Shown here: in pieces, positions 53,945 to 61,418 of the stretch
Layout of the letters: each line of letters begins with the position of its first letter
Position numbering within the stretch: the stretch's first letter is position 1
Assembly: GCA_001304505.1 (NCBI GenBank)
Contig: LJUQ01000012.1
Span: 1-61,418, forward strand
Direction: 5' to 3'
Source: Bacteroides sp. SM23_62_1
GTDB lineage: Bacteria; Bacteroidota; Bacteroidia; Bacteroidales; SM23-62
DNA length: 61,418 nucleotides
The notes under the pieces: model-generated
The model's input: the letters and a program-made list of their open reading frames with translations, nothing else
What the model was told of the DNA's origin: nothing
The model's database searches: none
Position numbers and translations under genes: made by a program

Positions 53945-55024
53945 ATGGAACCTTATTCACGCAGGTCCTGGTTAAGGAAAAATCTGGCATTAGCGGTAAT
54001 CGGAACCATCAATCCTGTAATACCGAAAATAAATTATCCACCGGGACAGGGAAAATTACAATTGTCAATGCATCTCAGTTTACAAAATCCCGAACGGTTT
54101 AAGATCTGCAGACAGCTTGGTGTCACACATGCGATCACGGGAGCACCCTTCGGACAGATTGGACGTGACCAGTATGAGGCAGCAGCAAAAAAGCTCATGG
54201 ATGATTTTGCCGAAGCCGGATTTACCATCGCCGGCATTGAAGGCCATCCGGTCCCATTTGAGAACATTAAACTGGGTCTGGACGGCCGTGACGAAGAGAT
54301 ACGAAATACAAATGCTGCCATTGAGGCGCTCAGTAAAGCAGGTATCAACATGATATGCTATAACTTCATGGCCGGCCTTGGTTGGTACAGGACCAAATTT
54401 GATATTCCTGAACGGGGTGGAGCACTGACAAGCGAATTCAGCATGGAAGATGCAAATAAACAGGGATTAACCCAATGGGGAGAAATCAGTGAAGAACAAA
54501 TGTGGGAAAACTTGACCTATTTCCTTGAACGGGTCATTCCGGTTGCTGAAAAATTTAATGTTAGAATGGCGGCTCATCCGGATGATCCACCCATCTCGCC
54601 ACTGCGGGGGATTGGTCGTATCCTTACCAGTGCAGATAATTTCCGGCGACTAATGAGTATTGCCCCCAGTCCGGTCAATGGTATTACTTTTTGCCAGGCT
54701 AATTTCAGAGCAATGGGAGAAGATATTTATGAACTGGCCAGGGAGTTTTGCGAACAGGGAAAGGTATTTTTCGTACATTTCCGCGACATCGAAGGAACAG
54801 CAGATCGTTTTCATGAAACATTTCATGACAATGGCCCGACTGATATGCCAAGAATGCTTGAAATATATTCCAGAGCAGGATTTAACGGTCCTATCCGTCC
54901 CGATCACGCCCCAACACTTTCCGGCGAAGATGAGCAAAGCCGGGGATACGGTATGCAGGGGAAGGTATTTGCATTTGGATATATGATCGGTATTATGGAT
55001 GCGCTGAATATACCTTATGAATAA
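53945..55024 (+). CDS. Mannonate dehydratase (UxuA)-like enzyme with a Tat-type signal
   Basis: 359 residues. N-terminus SRRSWLRKNLALAVIGTI fits a twin-arginine signal (RR-x-W-L-K plus hydrophobic core), cleavage not certain. The TIM-barrel body has UxuA motifs: MAAHPDDPP (metal His), ITFCQANF, VFFVHFRDIEGTADRFHETFHDNG (shown in part) and RPDHAPTL (metal His). Known: UxuA dehydrates D-mannonate to 2-keto-3-deoxygluconate in cytoplasmic hexuronate breakdown. Inferred: an exported paralogue on sugar acids in the periplasm. A truncated nitroreductase gene follows 16 nt downstream; no other uronate gene is nearby. Confidence 0.82.
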   Translation: MEPYSRRSWLRKNLALAVIGTINPVIPKINYPPGQGKLQLSMHLSLQNPERFKICRQLGVTHAITGAPFGQIGRDQYEAAAKKLMDDFAEAGFTIAGIEGHPVPFENIKLGLDGRDEEIRNTNAAIEALSKAGINMICYNFMAGLGWYRTKFDIPERGGALTSEFSMEDANKQGLTQWGEISEEQMWENLTYFLERVIPVAEKFNVRMAAHPDDPPISPLRGIGRILTSADNFRRLMSIAPSPVNGITFCQANFRAMGEDIYELAREFCEQGKVFFVHFRDIEGTADRFHETFHDNGPTDMPRMLEIYSRAGFNGPIRPDHAPTLSGEDEQSRGYGMQGKVFAFGYMIGIMDALNIPYE

Positions 55025-55040
55025 ACAAAAATAATTGAAT

Positions 55041-55421
55041 ATGAAACCCAGACCTAATTTTGATCATCCGGTTCATGAATTAATACAAAGGCGGTGGAGC
55101 CCTCGTGCCTTTTCTTCGAAACAGGTTGATGAAAAAGTCCTTCTGACCTTATTTGAAGCAGCCCGCTGGGCAGCATCCGCAATGAATGAGCAACCCTGGC
55201 GGTTTATTTATGCTACCAAAAATCACGAAGAAAGATATAATAAACTGGTTGACTGTCTTTCAGAAGGAAATAAAATCTGGGCAATGCATGCACCAGTCCT
55301 GATCATGACATTGATTAAAACCCATTTTGAACATAACAATGAATATAATAGATGGGCTATGCACGATCTTGGTCTGGCAATTGGTAATCTGAGCTGGCTG
55401 TTCAGCAACGAAAACCGTTAA
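55041..55421 (+). pseudogene. Nitroreductase-family protein, C-terminally truncated
   Basis: 126 residues from the ATG at 55041 (an in-frame TTG 6 nt upstream is less likely). N-terminal nitroreductase features: IQRRWSPRAFSSKQVDEKVL (FMN phosphate site), FEAARWAASAMNEQPWRFIYA (FMN-binding) and MHDLGLAIGNLS. It then ends NENR at a stop, where intact members continue about 60-70 residues through the GxxGGFD-type FMN loop and C-terminal helix. Known: family length is about 190-200. Inferred: a deletion or remnant; the following DNA has no continuation in any frame. Confidence 0.7.
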
Positions 55422-55500
55422 ACAGGATTTTCCTGTAAGAATATATTTGCGTGAAGAATAAGCTGAGATACAGCCCTTTACAAATATTTTATTCGTTTAT

Positions 55501-55532
55501 TAACCTGCTTGTCTGGTTTATTCAACAGGTTA
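55501..55532 (-). terminator. Possible stem at the MBL gene 3' end
   Basis: TAACCTG (55501-55507) and CAGGTTA (55526-55532) are inverted around an 18-nt loop, just at the stop of the minus-strand MBL gene. No T-run; weak candidate. Confidence 0.25.
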
Positions 55533-56453
55533 TTTATCATTAAATAAATTATCCGGATTAAATACGATCCCGGCTCTTTCATAATAGCATATACGCCCTT
55601 CTCCTGCAAATGATTCATAAAGCTCTCCCTTACAACTGCCATCAAGTATATTCTTTGCACATATTATCTGTTCATCAATAAAATCCCTTTCCAGAGGAGA
55701 ACCATGTCCCGGCATTATCATGTCAAACTCATCTGATCTCTGTTGTAGTTTTTCTAAAGATTGCATATAAGTTTCCAGTGGAGCACAGCCCTCAAGGAAA
55801 AGCCATACAATAACGTTGTTGTTATCACCTGTGAATAGAATCTTATGGTCAGAATCCAGCAGGCAGATACTTCCCGGTGTATGACCAGGTACTTCAATTA
55901 CTTCAAGATTTCTGTCACCAAGATTGAGTATATAGCCATTTTCTAATGGCAACAGTATCAGGGATGAATGTTCCTCCTTGTCATCAGTTACTTCTCCAGT
56001 AGAATTTGTATTATCCTGGTTTTCCACTACTTCAAGATTACTAAATTGCCTGACTGCTTCGAAGTCCAAAGGGTGGGCCCAGACTTCTTTAAATTGATAA
56101 TTCGTTCCGGCATGATCGGGGTATCCATGTGTGTTGACAACTATCAAAGGTAAATCGGTTACTGACTTCACGCATCCCAGCAGATTCCCTGTACCAAAAC
56201 CTGTGTCAATTAGCAATGCACTGTCCTCACCAATAACAAGGTACATATTTACTCCGCCGTTTTCATTAATCACCCATATGCCCTCGTTAATTTGCTTAAT
56301 TACATAAACAGTATCACATCCGGCATTTTTTTCTGCAGATTGTTTGTCTTTTTCCCCGGACTGACTATCAGGGCAACCCGATAAAACCACCATTACGACC
56401 AGGATAGTTAAACTAACCAGGATCTTTAATAAAAACTTAATTGAATTTTTCAT
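55530..56453 (-). CDS. MBL-fold metallo-hydrolase lipoprotein with altered HxHxDH motif
   Basis: 307 residues with a lipoprotein signal peptide (VVMVVLSGC, Cys26). Metallo-beta-lactamase fold motifs: LLIDTGFGTG, the metal motif written THGYPDHAG (consensus THxHxDHxG), VPGHTPGSICLL, ILFTGDNNN and IMPGHGSPL. The second His of HxHxDH is Tyr (TAC where His would be CAC). Known: MBL lipoproteins hydrolyse thioesters, lactams or sulfates with two metals. With Tyr in place of a ligand the dinuclear site is probably impaired, or uses an unusual geometry. Faces an opposite-strand DUF3795 gene. Confidence 0.85.
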   Translation of the reverse strand: MKNSIKFLLKILVSLTILVVMVVLSGCPDSQSGEKDKQSAEKNAGCDTVYVIKQINEGIWVINENGGVNMYLVIGEDSALLIDTGFGTGNLLGCVKSVTDLPLIVVNTHGYPDHAGTNYQFKEVWAHPLDFEAVRQFSNLEVVENQDNTNSTGEVTDDKEEHSSLILLPLENGYILNLGDRNLEVIEVPGHTPGSICLLDSDHKILFTGDNNNVIVWLFLEGCAPLETYMQSLEKLQQRSDEFDMIMPGHGSPLERDFIDEQIICAKNILDGSCKGELYESFAGEGRICYYERAGIVFNPDNLFNDK

Positions 56454-56611
56454 AATACTCGATGATTTGAGGTTCTAAACTAGTGTATTATTCCTTCCTT
56501 TAGTATTTTAATACATTGAATTAAAGATTGATAATACACGATTTTTTTTAAATTTATATTGTTTTAAACTAACAACAAAAATTCTGATTATTTTAAGAAA
56601 GAAATTATAGC

Positions 56612-57052
56612 ATGAATACCCGGAGAATTTTTTTAAAAAAGAGTATTCCACTATGTGTTGGAATATCTATCGGAGGTTTTTGTCTTTCGTGTAACAGAAA
56701 TCGCAGTTCATCACAAAACAATGATCAGGAAGCGGAAGATTATCTCATGATAGCTTATTGTACCCTCCCCTGTGACAAATGTGATGCCTATCTTGCTACA
56801 ATAAATAATGACGAAAATCTGAAAAATGAAGTCGCGGCAAGATGGGGAATGAAAGCGGAAGAAATATATTGTAAAGGCTGTAAATCAGATAATGCACTTT
56901 TTAGCTGTTCAGCCAGTAAATGTGCAGCGAAAAGAGGTGTTATCACCTGTGCTCATTGTGAGGATTTTATTGATTGTGATAATGAACTGTGGAATAAACA
57001 ACCCCAATTAAGACAAATGGCCGAGGAACTAAGAAAATCACTTGCCGGATAA
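56612..57052 (+). CDS. Cys-rich DUF3795 protein with Tat-type lipoprotein signal
   Basis: 146 residues. N-terminus MNTRRIFLKKSIPL has a classical twin-arginine motif (RR-x-F-L-K-K), followed by GGFCLSCNRN, which gives a lipobox-like LSC. The mature part has the DUF3795 Cys pattern: YCTLPCDKCDAYLA, IYCKGCKSDNALF, CSASKCAAKRG and TCAHCEDFIDC. Known: DUF3795 proteins are Cys-rich and presumed metal- or Fe-S-binding; most lack a signal and are cytoplasmic. Inferred: an exported Fe-S or zinc-binding lipoprotein folded before export. Single gene. Confidence 0.82.
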   Translation: MNTRRIFLKKSIPLCVGISIGGFCLSCNRNRSSSQNNDQEAEDYLMIAYCTLPCDKCDAYLATINNDENLKNEVAARWGMKAEEIYCKGCKSDNALFSCSASKCAAKRGVITCAHCEDFIDCDNELWNKQPQLRQMAEELRKSLAG

Positions 57053-57118
57053 GAATCCTGAGACAGCCTTAGATTAATATTTTATCATTACCATTCCTAA
57101 TATAAAGGAGGGATTGAA

Positions 57119-57187
57119 ATGAAAAAATTATTTCCAATTACATTATTACTTTTACCGCAGCAGGTGAGTTTTATTAACAGGCTATAA
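57119..57187 (+). pseudogene. Orphan signal-peptide start (22 codons)
   Basis: ATG preceded by AAAGGAGGGATTGAA, an unusually strong ribosome-binding site for this genome. It reads MKKLFPITLLLLPQQVSFINRL then stops: a basic n-region and hydrophobic core as in a signal peptide, without a mature domain. Inferred: remnant of an exported protein gene, or a small hydrophobic peptide gene. Confidence 0.35.
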
Positions 57188-57390
57188 ATGGAAAAATTCA
57201 ATAATAAGGGAATTGTAAAAATATGGAATCCAATAAAATCATTCAACCTGATGAAAAAAAACCAGTTTCTTTAACTGGCAGGAGATATAACAATTGCCCC
57301 AGCAGAATTGAGATAGAGATCATTCCTGTATATATTTATAATATTCAATAACTTTACTTCGTTTATTTCAAAAAATGTTAATAGTTAAAT

Positions 57391-57398
57391 TAATTTTG
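57391..57398 (+). promoter_or_regulatory. Bacteroidota -7 promoter box
   Basis: TAATTTTG fits TAnnTTTG, 35 nt before the ATG at 57434; -33 element not seen. Confidence 0.35.
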
Positions 57399-57433
57399 CA
57401 TATTGTCCTGATTTCTAAATAAATAGCCCTGTT

Positions 57434-58108
57434 ATGAAAAGAAAAATTATCTTGAAATTTATGCTAATTCTTTTACCACTAGCCGCTTTCACGCAGGAAG
57501 ATAAGATTGATTCTATACTGCAAGAATCAGAATTCAGAACTTTTGAAAAGGGTGGAAATATATTTGTAGCTTTTACAGATGGAACAGAAAAACAATTAAC
57601 CTTTACCCAAAAAGATGAAAAACCTACCCTTTCAAAAGTCAAAAACCAGGTTATATTCCTGAGAAATGAAACATTATTGAAAAGTGGAGGTGAATATACC
57701 AGGAAGAAAATTATGAAAGTGGGTATTAACACTTATATAGAAGAGACTATTACAGACCAGAAGCCTTTTAAAGATGGCCTGGAAAACACCTATGATATAC
57801 TCCATGTAGAAAATCCTACATTATCAAGGGATGAAAATTTTCTCTACTTTATAACGAATCATACTGCAACATCAAACATTTTAATCAAGCTTGATCTGCA
57901 AAACGGGAAATGGAATGAATTATTCAGTGCTGAACTTTTTGAGTTGCTGAAGTCAGGGCCATTTGAAAATCATTTCATCATTGCCCGCAAAGAAGTAGCA
58001 ACAAAAGGGGGAGGATTATTCTATTACCTGGTTGATGAAACAGGTAACAAATTGAAGGAATTTGCGAATGAAGAGAGTGTTCAGCAATTTAAGAATTCAT
58101 TTGAATAG
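57434..58108 (+). CDS. Secreted protein with WD40-like/PD40-type repeats
   Basis: 224 residues. Signal peptide (FMLILLPLAAFTQ). The mature region has short beta-propeller-like units (TDGTEKQLTFTQKDEKPTLSK, NPTLSRDENFLYFITN, ILIKLDLQNGKWNELF) similar to TolB/PD40-type repeats; a full propeller would need more. No catalytic motif is visible. Function not assigned; similar single-gene secreted proteins are common in Bacteroidota. The gene follows a 381-nt gap. Confidence 0.65.
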   Translation: MKRKIILKFMLILLPLAAFTQEDKIDSILQESEFRTFEKGGNIFVAFTDGTEKQLTFTQKDEKPTLSKVKNQVIFLRNETLLKSGGEYTRKKIMKVGINTYIEETITDQKPFKDGLENTYDILHVENPTLSRDENFLYFITNHTATSNILIKLDLQNGKWNELFSAELFELLKSGPFENHFIIARKEVATKGGGLFYYLVDETGNKLKEFANEESVQQFKNSFE

Positions 58109-58122
58109 TATGGTTGTTTATA

Positions 58123-58236
58123 TTAAGGTTTAATGATTTCACTGACCTTCTCATCCATTAAATTTTTTGGCAAATCCACCCTTTCACAGGAAAAGCCTGA
58201 CAGGAATATGACTGCTATTAATATTAATTGCTTCAT
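58123..58236 (-). CDS. Very small lipoprotein, DUF4296-like N-terminus
   Basis: 37 residues: MKQLILIAVIFLSGFSC with a lipobox and Cys17, followed by ERVDLPKNLMDEKVSEIIKP and a TAA. The LPKNLMDEK pattern recalls the start of the DUF4296 lipoprotein domain, which here is cut short. It lies in the 340-nt region 58109-58448, opposite in strand to its neighbours. Either a truncated relict or a real micro-lipoprotein. Confidence 0.4.
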   Translation of the reverse strand: MKQLILIAVIFLSGFSCERVDLPKNLMDEKVSEIIKP

Positions 58237-58410
58237 TCAGTGTTAAATTGGTTTAATAAATGAATAATACAGGGCTGGTTTTATGACAAAATTCATATTT
58301 ATGATAATACCATAAACACTATTATATTCTCTTGAAACTACCGGATTCCCCGGGAAGGCAATAACATAATTATCTAATAAAAGGTTATATCTTTCAATAA
58401 CAAAATTTTT

Positions 58411-58418
58411 TAGATTTG
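58411..58418 (+). promoter_or_regulatory. Bacteroidota -7 promoter box
   Basis: TAGATTTG (TAnnTTTG) lies 30 nt before the ATG at 58449. It overlaps the upstream TTG of that frame, which argues for the ATG as the true start. Confidence 0.4.
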
Positions 58419-58448
58419 TTATTCAGGTTGGACTCCTATTATAAATCA

Positions 58449-58886
58449 ATGAAGGACAAGTGGATCGACAATATCCGTGACATTTTAAGAAACGGTATTA
58501 CGGAAGAACATAAATTATTTGCCAGGAGGTATGCACGTAGGGCAAAGTATCATATCAATAGAACAATGAAGGGACTGGATAACGAGACCCAGGAAACAAG
58601 GGAAATGGCCCAGTTGTTCTTTCGGATGCTTGAACACGAACTGAAATTAAATGACAGGACTGATCCTCCAACAAAAGAGGAAGTCAGAGCAGCAATCGAA
58701 CAGCTAAAAGATGTAGGACGATTCTCGCTGTTTGTAACTGCAGTCATCCTGCCCGGAGGAGTAATCTCCCTGGTTGGTCTTGAGCTACTTGCAAGAAAAT
58801 TTGGGATAGAAAATTTTACCCTGGTCCCTTCCTCCTTCAGGGAAAAAAAGGATAAACAATCCCATCAACCTAACAGGCTGTCCTGA
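58449..58886 (+). CDS. LETM1-like domain protein
   Basis: 145 residues from ATG (an in-frame TTG at 58416 overlaps a -7 box and is rejected). A helical N-terminal half (MKDKWIDNIRDILRNGITEEHK) and a C-terminal part LKDVGRFSLFVTAVILPGGVISLVGLELLARKFG (shown in fragments: GRFSLFV, LPGGVI, LLARKFGIE) that matches the ribosome-binding LETM1-like segment. Known: LETM1 proteins in mitochondria affect ion homeostasis and ribosome binding; the bacterial role is unknown. One membrane segment possible (LFVTAVILPGGVISLVGL). Confidence 0.7.
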   Translation: MKDKWIDNIRDILRNGITEEHKLFARRYARRAKYHINRTMKGLDNETQETREMAQLFFRMLEHELKLNDRTDPPTKEEVRAAIEQLKDVGRFSLFVTAVILPGGVISLVGLELLARKFGIENFTLVPSSFREKKDKQSHQPNRLS

Positions 58887-58998
58887 ACCTCTCAGGTTGA
58901 AAAAATCTATGATGAAAAGCATAATGATAACTCTATTATCGAACAGGCGGTTTATCCTGTACCTGCGGGCCGAAATATTTACAATTCAATCATTACTC

Positions 58999-60513
58999 AT
59001 GAAAAGGATTATATTATTATTTTCCGGTTTAATAACCTTTGTAATACTATCAGCACAGGATGTATATGATCTAACCATTAAAGCATCCATATCTGATGAA
59101 ATCAATCAGGAATTTATTTCTTCCGGAAGGTTATTTGTTTTTATTTCTCAGACTTCACGGATACAGCCAAGGTACCAGACCTGGCCAAATAAATCGGTAC
59201 ATATTTTTGCTGTAAATATACAGGATTGGGATCCTTCCAGATCTCTTATGCTCGATTCAACCACTGAATTCGTGAAAACATCTGAATGGACTTTCTCAGA
59301 ATTAAATCCGGGTAAATACTTTATTCAGCTATTATGGGATCAGGATCAGGATGAATCGGGCATCAATGCCCCGGGTAATATTTACAGTGATGTCAAAGAA
59401 ATTGAAATACAAAAAAACACCACCCTGGAAATTAACCTTGACCGGTTAATCCCGGAAAGAATCTTCAAAGAAGATAAATATGTAAAGTATGTGGAATTCA
59501 GAAGTGATACTCTTTCAGCATGGTGGGATAAATCTGTCTTTCTTAAAGCTTCTGTCCTGTTACCTTCTGACTTTTACAATAATCCGTCCGGGAAATTTCC
59601 AGTAAGGTATAATATTGCCGGTTACGGTGGCAGGTTTACCCGATCACAAAATTTGCTGGCCAGTGATAATGACTTCAAAGATTGGTGGTTTTCAGGCACA
59701 GCACCCCAGATTATCAGTGTATTTCTGGATGGAGAAGGCCCATATGGTGATTGTTATCAACTGGATTCTGAAAATAATGGCCCTTACGGATATGCACTCA
59801 TTCATGAATTTATTCCATTTCTGGAAAAGGAATTCCGGGCAGAAGGTATTCCTGAATCAAGGTTTCTGGATGGGTGTTCTACGGGAGGGTGGGTATCCCT
59901 GGCTTTACAACTTTTCTACCCCGATTTCTTTAATGGTGCTTTCTCATACAGCCCCGATCCTGTTACCTTTGAAGATTTTCAACTGATTAATCTTTACAGG
60001 GATAAAAATGCCTTTACCAATGAATGGGGTAATCTTCGTCCCGCGCAAAGAGATATTACTGGCGATCCCGTAATCACTATGAAAGATTTTGTGTACTTTG
60101 AAAATGTCCTTGGTGTAGATAACACATATATTACTTCAGGTGGACAGATAGGCGCGTTTGCAGCGCTTTTTGGACCAAAAGGAGAGAATGGATTACCTAT
60201 ACCAATATTCGATGCTGTTACAGGTGAAATAGATTATTCGGTTGCAGAATACTGGCGTAAATATGATCTAGTTGATTATGTAAAATCAAACTGGTCTGAC
60301 CTTGGACCTAAAATCCAGGGGAAAATATGGATCTGGATGGGTGATATGGATAACTTTTATCTAAACCCCGCTATGCGTAAAATGGAACATTTCCTGAATA
60401 CTGCATCCAATCCAACATCAGATGCTGTCATTAAATTCTCCCCCATGCAGGGACACTGCTGGCAATACGATCAGAAGGAGGTGCTTATGATGATTTCTGA
60501 AAAGATACATTAG
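58999..60513 (+). CDS. Secreted esterase-like alpha/beta hydrolase
   Basis: 504 residues starting at the ATG that begins a good signal peptide (RIILLFSGLITFVILSAQ); the same frame is open upstream from a TTG at 58897, giving an unlikely long leader. An N-terminal beta-rich domain (about 25-190) precedes a Fes/esterase-D-like alpha/beta-hydrolase: ASVLLPSDFY, FPVRYNIAGYG, IISVFLDGEGPYGD, the nucleophile elbow DGCSTGGWVSLAL (G-x-S-x-G) and a C-terminal His in MQGHCWQYD. Known: such enzymes cleave ester or siderophore/feruloyl links. The substrate is unknown. Confidence 0.8.
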   Translation: MKRIILLFSGLITFVILSAQDVYDLTIKASISDEINQEFISSGRLFVFISQTSRIQPRYQTWPNKSVHIFAVNIQDWDPSRSLMLDSTTEFVKTSEWTFSELNPGKYFIQLLWDQDQDESGINAPGNIYSDVKEIEIQKNTTLEINLDRLIPERIFKEDKYVKYVEFRSDTLSAWWDKSVFLKASVLLPSDFYNNPSGKFPVRYNIAGYGGRFTRSQNLLASDNDFKDWWFSGTAPQIISVFLDGEGPYGDCYQLDSENNGPYGYALIHEFIPFLEKEFRAEGIPESRFLDGCSTGGWVSLALQLFYPDFFNGAFSYSPDPVTFEDFQLINLYRDKNAFTNEWGNLRPAQRDITGDPVITMKDFVYFENVLGVDNTYITSGGQIGAFAALFGPKGENGLPIPIFDAVTGEIDYSVAEYWRKYDLVDYVKSNWSDLGPKIQGKIWIWMGDMDNFYLNPAMRKMEHFLNTASNPTSDAVIKFSPMQGHCWQYDQKEVLMMISEKIH

Positions 60514-60600
60514 AAGAAGGCTAAGGCTAAGGGAGTGTGGGATTCAGGGTGTGTGTGAAGAGGGTCGCAATGGTTACAGGGTCGCATAATCCAATATGGA

Positions 60601-60685
60601 GACCCCGACAGGGGTCAAACTATGAATAACCCGATACACAGTGCCGGGCGAGAATAAAAATCCGGGACTCAACCCCGCAGGGGTT
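60601..60685. repeat. Dispersed CCCC/GGGG palindromic repeats
   Basis: GACCCC..GGGGTC (60601-60616) and AACCCC..GGGGTT (60671-60685) are perfect short inverted repeats with 3-4 nt loops; TCCCCGCAAGGATT at about 60700 looks like a degenerate third. The preceding stretch at 60530-60600 is GT-rich and unlike the flanks. Located between the convergent esterase and metallopeptidase genes. Confidence 0.7.
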
Positions 60686-60753
60686 AAATAAATATATACT
60701 TCCCCGCAAGGATTAAAAGTTTAGGAACACAGAAATGCAACTGATATAAAAAA

Positions 60754-61418
60754 TTACCTGCCTGTTACATTCAACACTGCAATATAAAAGTTCGGATCAA
60801 CTTTAACCTTAGGATTTGCCGGATCAATTTCTGCTGTTGCCCACATACCATCGGGATAAAGCCATTTCTCAGTTCCTGAAATAGTAACTTTCAAAGGCAT
60901 ATCAAATCCTCTGACACAATTATTCCATCGATAGAATAATTCATTTCCTATGATTGAATATTCAAAAACAGGTATTCTCACATCCCTGAGGTATTGGTCG
61001 AAAAACTTCGAAAGATCAATACCTGTTTGTTCACTTAAATAATTTTCAATCTGACTGGTTGTAACTGTCTGATGATAAAACTCTTTATTGATACCTCTGA
61101 GAATATCTCTCCACTTCATATCATTATTCACAAGCTGACGCAGGGTATGTAACATATTTCCACCTTTAGGATACATGTCACCTGATCCACTGTAATTCAC
61201 ATCATACATCCCTATAACCGGACGGTCATTTCTTATTCCCATTCGGGTTCCCAGTACATATTCTGTCCCTGCATCTTTCCCGAAATGATATTCAACATAA
61301 AGGTTTTCGGAATAGTTGGTAAAACTTTCATGGATCCACATATCGGCAATATCCCTGTATGTTATGCTGTTGGCAAACCATTCATGCCCTGATTCATGAA
61401 TGATAATAAAATCAAATT
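60754..61418 (-). CDS. M1-family metallopeptidase, 3' part
   Basis: Partial: the frame is open to the window edge and no start is included. The zinc site is visible near the edge: HESGHEW (HExxH) followed 18 residues later by E in IHESFTNYSE, giving HExxH-X18-E of M1 (gluzincin) peptidases. Downstream are GNMLHTLRQ and a C-terminal beta-rich tail ending in NFYIAVLNVTG. Known: zinc aminopeptidases of this type in Bacteroidota are often exported. About 220 C-terminal residues are present out of a usual 550-900. Confidence 0.9.
   Translation of the reverse strand, partial: FDFIIIHESGHEWFANSITYRDIADMWIHESFTNYSENLYVEYHFGKDAGTEYVLGTRMGIRNDRPVIGMYDVNYSGSGDMYPKGGNMLHTLRQLVNNDMKWRDILRGINKEFYHQTVTTSQIENYLSEQTGIDLSKFFDQYLRDVRIPVFEYSIIGNELFYRWNNCVRGFDMPLKVTISGTEKWLYPDGMWATAEIDPANPKVKVDPNFYIAVLNVTGR

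Larger units (their letters stand above)
57053..57433. other. Gene-free 381-nt stretch with a signal-peptide fragment
   Basis: Contains the short reading frame described at 57119-57187 and a -7 box at 57391. Otherwise no coding frame, repeat or RNA gene was recognised. It may contain debris of a former exported-protein gene. Confidence 0.45.

Overview
The window looks like a chromosomal segment of an uncultured Bacteroidota bacterium, most likely Bacteroidales-like. The evidence is a SprB-repeat protein with a type IX secretion (T9SS) C-terminal domain followed by PorP/SprF, a GldA-type ABC ATPase, an UpxY-type NusG paralogue, DUF4296 and SPOR lipoproteins, the ileS-dksA-like-lspA cluster, AT-rich intergenic DNA, and several TAnnTTTG promoter -7 boxes about 20 nt before start codons. 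No rRNA, tRNA, CRISPR array, prophage or classical IS transposase was found.

Layout. 0-5.9 kb: a truncated surface adhesin, PorP/SprF, a DUF4296 lipoprotein and an amidohydrolase-like protein that has lost its metal ligands. 6-12 kb: a radical SAM protein, a MurG-like glycosyltransferase, a PAP2-type membrane protein, a broken rpoN (sigma-54) and asnS. 12-21 kb: a universal stress protein, a TPR protein, a Na+/solute symporter, gldA, metK, a NusG-like antiterminator, a small lipoprotein and an NAD-dependent epimerase. 21-36 kb: housekeeping genes (riboflavin synthase, ileS, dksA-like, lspA, rnr, cysS, ispG, HAD phosphatase, mtnA), a GxxExxY nuclease-like gene and a metallophosphoesterase. 36-44 kb: a membrane Cache-PAS-CBS-nucleotidyltransferase sensor in tandem with a GT39-GT2-GT39 glycosyltransferase set. 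44-52 kb: a histidine kinase/sigma-54 response regulator pair divergent from a FtsX/MacB-type permease, then a CPBP protease, a SPOR lipoprotein and a CDF metal transporter. 52-61 kb: a PLP aminotransferase, a Tat-exported mannonate-dehydratase-like protein, a truncated nitroreductase, an MBL-fold lipoprotein with an altered metal motif, a Tat DUF3795 protein, a LETM1-like protein, a secreted esterase and the 3' part of an M1 metallopeptidase.

The most interesting structure lies between 29.2 and 40.9 kb. About 40-bp arms reading GGTCACAGAG...CCACAGAG occur face to face as four short (79-90 bp) fold-back elements, and once as arms 388 bp apart flanking a complete GxxExxY gene with a PD-(D/E)XK-like D-X9-E-X-K motif (34832-35302). 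This resembles a MITE family with one gene-bearing copy, or a REP-like repeat with a dedicated nuclease. Two short copies supply the last codons of genes in the same frame (reading V-T-E), and one joins the cysS stop codon to the ispG start.

Other points of note: rpoN appears to have lost about 80-100 bp with a frameshift although a sigma-54 activator is encoded nearby; several proteins lack family-defining catalytic residues; and unrelated GC-rich palindromic repeats occupy several gene ends. All calls are by reading and motif recognition; no database search was possible.
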